Positions 33,919 through 35,862 of a stretch of DNA of 35,862 bases are shown here, in pieces. This DNA is from a virus: positions 1 through 35,862 of IMG/VR virus record IMGVR_UViG_3300032282_002688; one strand, written 5' to 3'. The notes beneath the pieces were generated by a model. The model made no database searches. It had not been told where the DNA came from and saw only the letters and a program-made list of their open reading frames with translations. The stretch's first letter is position 1, and each line of letters begins with the position of its first letter. Both the position numbers and the translations under genes were made by a program.

Positions 33919-34189
33919 AATATGGCCACTAAGAGTCATAGGTAACTTCTGTGGTGGGTTTGCTGGCAATCATTTGTTTAAGGCTTTAATGTTGGAAGAA
34001 GAGTTGGATGTTGACTTAGGCTTTCGCCATAAATACCATGCAAAAATGTGGGTAATCCTTAACAAACCCTACAAATGGTGGGGAACATACTATCAACTTG
34101 ATATAGATCAAATGAAAAAAGACTTAGAAGGCTCAGGGTGGGATGACCTTGACGAGTTTGGTAAAGCATATTGGGATAAAGATGAGTAG
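33887..34189 (+). CDS. Hypothetical basic protein
   Basis: 100 residues (MTRITKIEKTKIWPLRVIGN). Gly/Phe-rich segment (GNFCGGFAGNHLFKALML) then a Trp-rich acidic C-terminus (YKWWGTYYQLDID). ACCTAAAG upstream is a weak site; a later ATG (34 codons in) cannot be excluded. Function unknown. Confidence 0.5.
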   Translation: MTRITKIEKTKIWPLRVIGNFCGGFAGNHLFKALMLEEELDVDLGFRHKYHAKMWVILNKPYKWWGTYYQLDIDQMKKDLEGSGWDDLDEFGKAYWDKDE

Positions 34190-34289
34190 AATCCTTATCT
34201 GTCCCGTTTGCAAAAAGGAATGGGATTTACGCTGGGGAATTATGGCTAATGAGTCTATGTCTAGACATATGAAAGATTGTACCAAGTAA
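34182..34289 (+). CDS. 35-residue C2HC zinc-finger micro-protein
   Basis: MSRILICPVCKKEWDLRWGI and on: CPVC at 7-10 and H29-x3-C33 make a short C2HC finger of the kind found in nucleic-acid-binding phage proteins. Overlaps the previous gene by 8 nt. Confidence 0.65.
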   Translation: MSRILICPVCKKEWDLRWGIMANESMSRHMKDCTK

Positions 34290-34309
34290 AGTTATGGTAT
34301 CATAAGGTC

Positions 34310-34993
34310 ATGGAAAAAATATATTTAGATGAAGATAAACAACTTTGGGTCATAGAAGACTTTCTTACAAAAGAAGAGTTAGATTGGTTTAAAACACAAA
34401 CTAATGACCCATCTGGTTGGTATCCAACAATGAGGTCTCCTTATAATAATATATTAAATAAATTTTTAGATGTTATTCCTAAATATGATGAGCAAGGTCA
34501 GATAGAATTCCCTAATGAAACTTCAGAGAGCATTGATCTTCCAGTGTTTACAAAGCCAGGGGGAGTATGGGAAAGACTTGAATCTGTACTTCCAAAAGGA
34601 TACCGTAGACATGCAACACTTCAAACATTTAAGTATGTAACAGATGAAGAAATTAAGGGTAGTATTAGCCAAGATCTTTTAGATGAATACAGAATTAAGG
34701 CAGAAGATGTTGAGTTTGCAATGCAATGGCATCAAGATCCAGGTGTTGAACAAAACATACTTATTTCTTTTAGTCTTTATTTAAACGATGATTTTGAGGG
34801 TGGGGAATTAGAGTTTAGTGATCTTCCAATTAAGATAAAACCAAAGGCTGGTATGCTTGCTGCTATTCCTAGTGGAGAAAAATATAGACACAGAGTTAAT
34901 AAAGTTCTTGGACCAAACTCAAGACATACTTTATATGGAAACTCATACGTAAACCCAGAAATAGTTATTGCAAGTACAAAAGATGATTGCTAA
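34310..34993 (+). CDS. 2OG-Fe(II) dioxygenase (7 of 7)
   Basis: 227 residues from ATG 34310, exactly 6 nt after TATCAT (34298-34303); the in-frame ATG at 34277 lies upstream of that box. His141-x-Asp143 (WHQDPG), YLNDDFEGGELEFSDLPIKI (157-176), His194 and Arg205. It has a longer N-terminal region than most copies and a distinctive WHQD motif. Substrate unknown. Confidence 0.85.
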   Translation: MEKIYLDEDKQLWVIEDFLTKEELDWFKTQTNDPSGWYPTMRSPYNNILNKFLDVIPKYDEQGQIEFPNETSESIDLPVFTKPGGVWERLESVLPKGYRRHATLQTFKYVTDEEIKGSISQDLLDEYRIKAEDVEFAMQWHQDPGVEQNILISFSLYLNDDFEGGELEFSDLPIKIKPKAGMLAAIPSGEKYRHRVNKVLGPNSRHTLYGNSYVNPEIVIASTKDDC

Positions 34994-35010
34994 AACTATT
35001 AAATAACTGT

Positions 35011-35039
35011 TTGACAATTAACCATTATGAGTGTATACT
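35011..35039 (+). promoter_or_regulatory. Leaderless promoter
   Basis: TTGACA (35011-35016), 17 bp, TATACT (35034-35039), 6 nt to ATG 35046. Confidence 0.75.
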
Positions 35040-35045
35040 TATTAT

Positions 35046-35219
35046 ATGAGTATAGATGAGATGGCACTAAGAGAAGAAATTGCAAGGGAAATTGAAGCCC
35101 TTCCTATTGAAACATCAGTAACAAATGCACTAGGTATGCGTCTTGCTGCTGCACACATAGCAAGAGGAAAAGATAATTATATGACTAATCTTTTTGAAAG
35201 GCAGGTAGATTTCGAATGA
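35046..35219 (+). CDS. 57-residue helical protein
   Basis: MSIDEMALREEIAREIEALP and on; includes a GMRLAAAHIARG helix. Leaderless; coupled to the next gene by ATGA. First of three genes ending with the phosphatase. Function unknown. Confidence 0.6.
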   Translation: MSIDEMALREEIAREIEALPIETSVTNALGMRLAAAHIARGKDNYMTNLFERQVDFE

Positions 35220-35305
35220 TCAATATATTATTGTTAATTCCAGCATTCATTTTAGGTTATGTTGCATGTTATATAGCGATGACTTATCATGTTAATCAAG
35301 ACTAG
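35216..35305 (+). CDS. 29-residue membrane micro-protein
   Basis: MINILLLIPAFILGYVACYI and on; one membrane helix. Overlaps the previous gene by 4 nt and the next by 17 nt. Function unknown. Confidence 0.5.
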   Translation: MINILLLIPAFILGYVACYIAMTYHVNQD

Positions 35306-35756
35306 CCCAAGGCAGTTGGCGTACATCTTTGACGTAGATGGAACTCTGGCCAATGTAGATCCTTACCTTCACTATGTTCGTGGCTCTAATAGGGACTACG
35401 ATGCTTTTCATGAGGCTTCTGTGGATGCCCTGCCAAATTTTGAAGTAGTGCAGATGCTTAATGAAGCGTTCTTTGATCAGATGCATGTTCTTATTGTTAC
35501 ATCTCGAAAAGAAAAATATCGTGGACTGACCTCTTATTGGCTTGCTAAAAATGATATTAGTCATCATGCATTATATATGCGTAAAGACGATGATAATAGA
35601 CCAGACTATGAAGTTAAGAAAGATATCTTGCTTAGTATTAAGAAACATTGGAATGTTTTTCACGCAGTAGATGATAACCCCAATGTAATTAAATTATGGG
35701 AAGAGCACGGAATTCCTACTACCAAGATTGGAACCTGGGATGGGGATAAGTCTTGA
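35289..35756 (+). CDS. HAD-family phosphatase, polynucleotide 3'-phosphatase type
   Basis: 155 residues. Motif I FDVDGTLA with Asp15 nucleophile and Asp17, motif II VTSR (70-73), motif III Lys in VKKDIL (109-114), motif IV AVDDNP (126-131). The spacing and DDDNRPDYEVKKDIL segment resemble the phosphatase half of T4 polynucleotide kinase without the kinase half, suggesting repair of 3'-phosphate ends. Deoxynucleotidase activity is an alternative. Confidence 0.8.
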   Translation: MLIKTSPRQLAYIFDVDGTLANVDPYLHYVRGSNRDYDAFHEASVDALPNFEVVQMLNEAFFDQMHVLIVTSRKEKYRGLTSYWLAKNDISHHALYMRKDDDNRPDYEVKKDILLSIKKHWNVFHAVDDNPNVIKLWEEHGIPTTKIGTWDGDKS

Positions 35757-35787
35757 CTTACAACGAAGAGAATGGTATGATTAGTCT

Positions 35788-35862
35788 ATGAGCAAACGAA
35801 TTAAGAAGATCTATAAATGCAATGAGTGTGAAACTATGATTACGATTGTAACTAAGGTTCAC
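35788..35862 (+). CDS. Partial gene: zinc/iron-binding N-terminus
   Basis: Starts at ATG 35788, 6 nt after TATGAT (35776-35781) with TTGACT at 35753-35758, and runs off the right edge after 25 codons (MSKRIKKIYKCNECETMITI). KIYKCNECETMI resembles the Cys-x2-Cys opening of desulforedoxin-like domains, but too little is present to decide. Confidence 0.55.
   Translation, partial: MSKRIKKIYKCNECETMITIVTKVH

Overview
This window is part of the genome of a tailed, double-stranded DNA bacteriophage. The left third encodes tail, fibre and lysis proteins on the minus strand. The rest is packed with very short, tightly overlapping genes. No portal, terminase, capsid or polymerase gene is present, so this is only part of a larger genome. 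The DNA is visibly AT-rich. A GP88-family gene (a family named from a mycobacteriophage), a DUF932 gene, near-universal leaderless starts and repeated TGTGA-N6-TCACA sites of CRP/GlxR type together suggest an actinobacterial host, plausibly a low-GC aquatic one. That host call is an inference.

Layout. 1-11.8 kb, mostly minus strand: tail-fibre and baseplate-like proteins, three of them sharing a BppU-N-like domain, one with a collagen triple-helix tract, and a 1014-residue protein built from Val-Thr-Pro-Ala repeat linkers and Cys-rich modules. Directly downstream of the last lie a small Cys protein, a 2OG-Fe(II) dioxygenase and a cupin. A secreted lysozyme-like protein is on the plus strand and a holin-like membrane protein on the minus strand. 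11.8-13.5 kb, plus strand: a possible DHH-type phosphoesterase relative, two small genes and a second dioxygenase. 13.5-15.1 kb, minus strand: eight small genes. 15.1-15.7 kb: a control region with divergent promoters. 15.7-28 kb, plus strand: about forty small genes in short operons, including GP88, DUF932 and a tRNA-Asp. 28-28.9 kb: an AT-rich, repeat-rich non-coding region with DnaA-box-like sites. 28.9-35.9 kb: both strands, with five more dioxygenases, a GT32-like glycosyltransferase, a HAD phosphatase and many zinc-ribbon micro-proteins.

Two things stand out. First, seven distinct 2OG-Fe(II) dioxygenases plus a cupin and a glycosyltransferase share the window with collagen-like and proline-rich virion proteins. 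This suggests a phage-encoded system that hydroxylates, and perhaps glycosylates, its own fibres; nucleotide modification is the main alternative. Second, the spacers between the small-gene operons from 15 to 25 kb are assembled from the same modules: a CTGAGCA stem-loop or terminator, a GGGCGCCC palindrome, a GGCGTGTC octamer, a TGTGA-N6-TCACA operator, and a promoter with TGTCAG exactly 10 bp upstream of its -10 box. This looks like a coordinated phage regulon that may be tied to the host cAMP-receptor-type regulator. Twenty genes on both strands start exactly 6 nt after a -10 hexamer, so leaderless translation is a basic feature of this phage.
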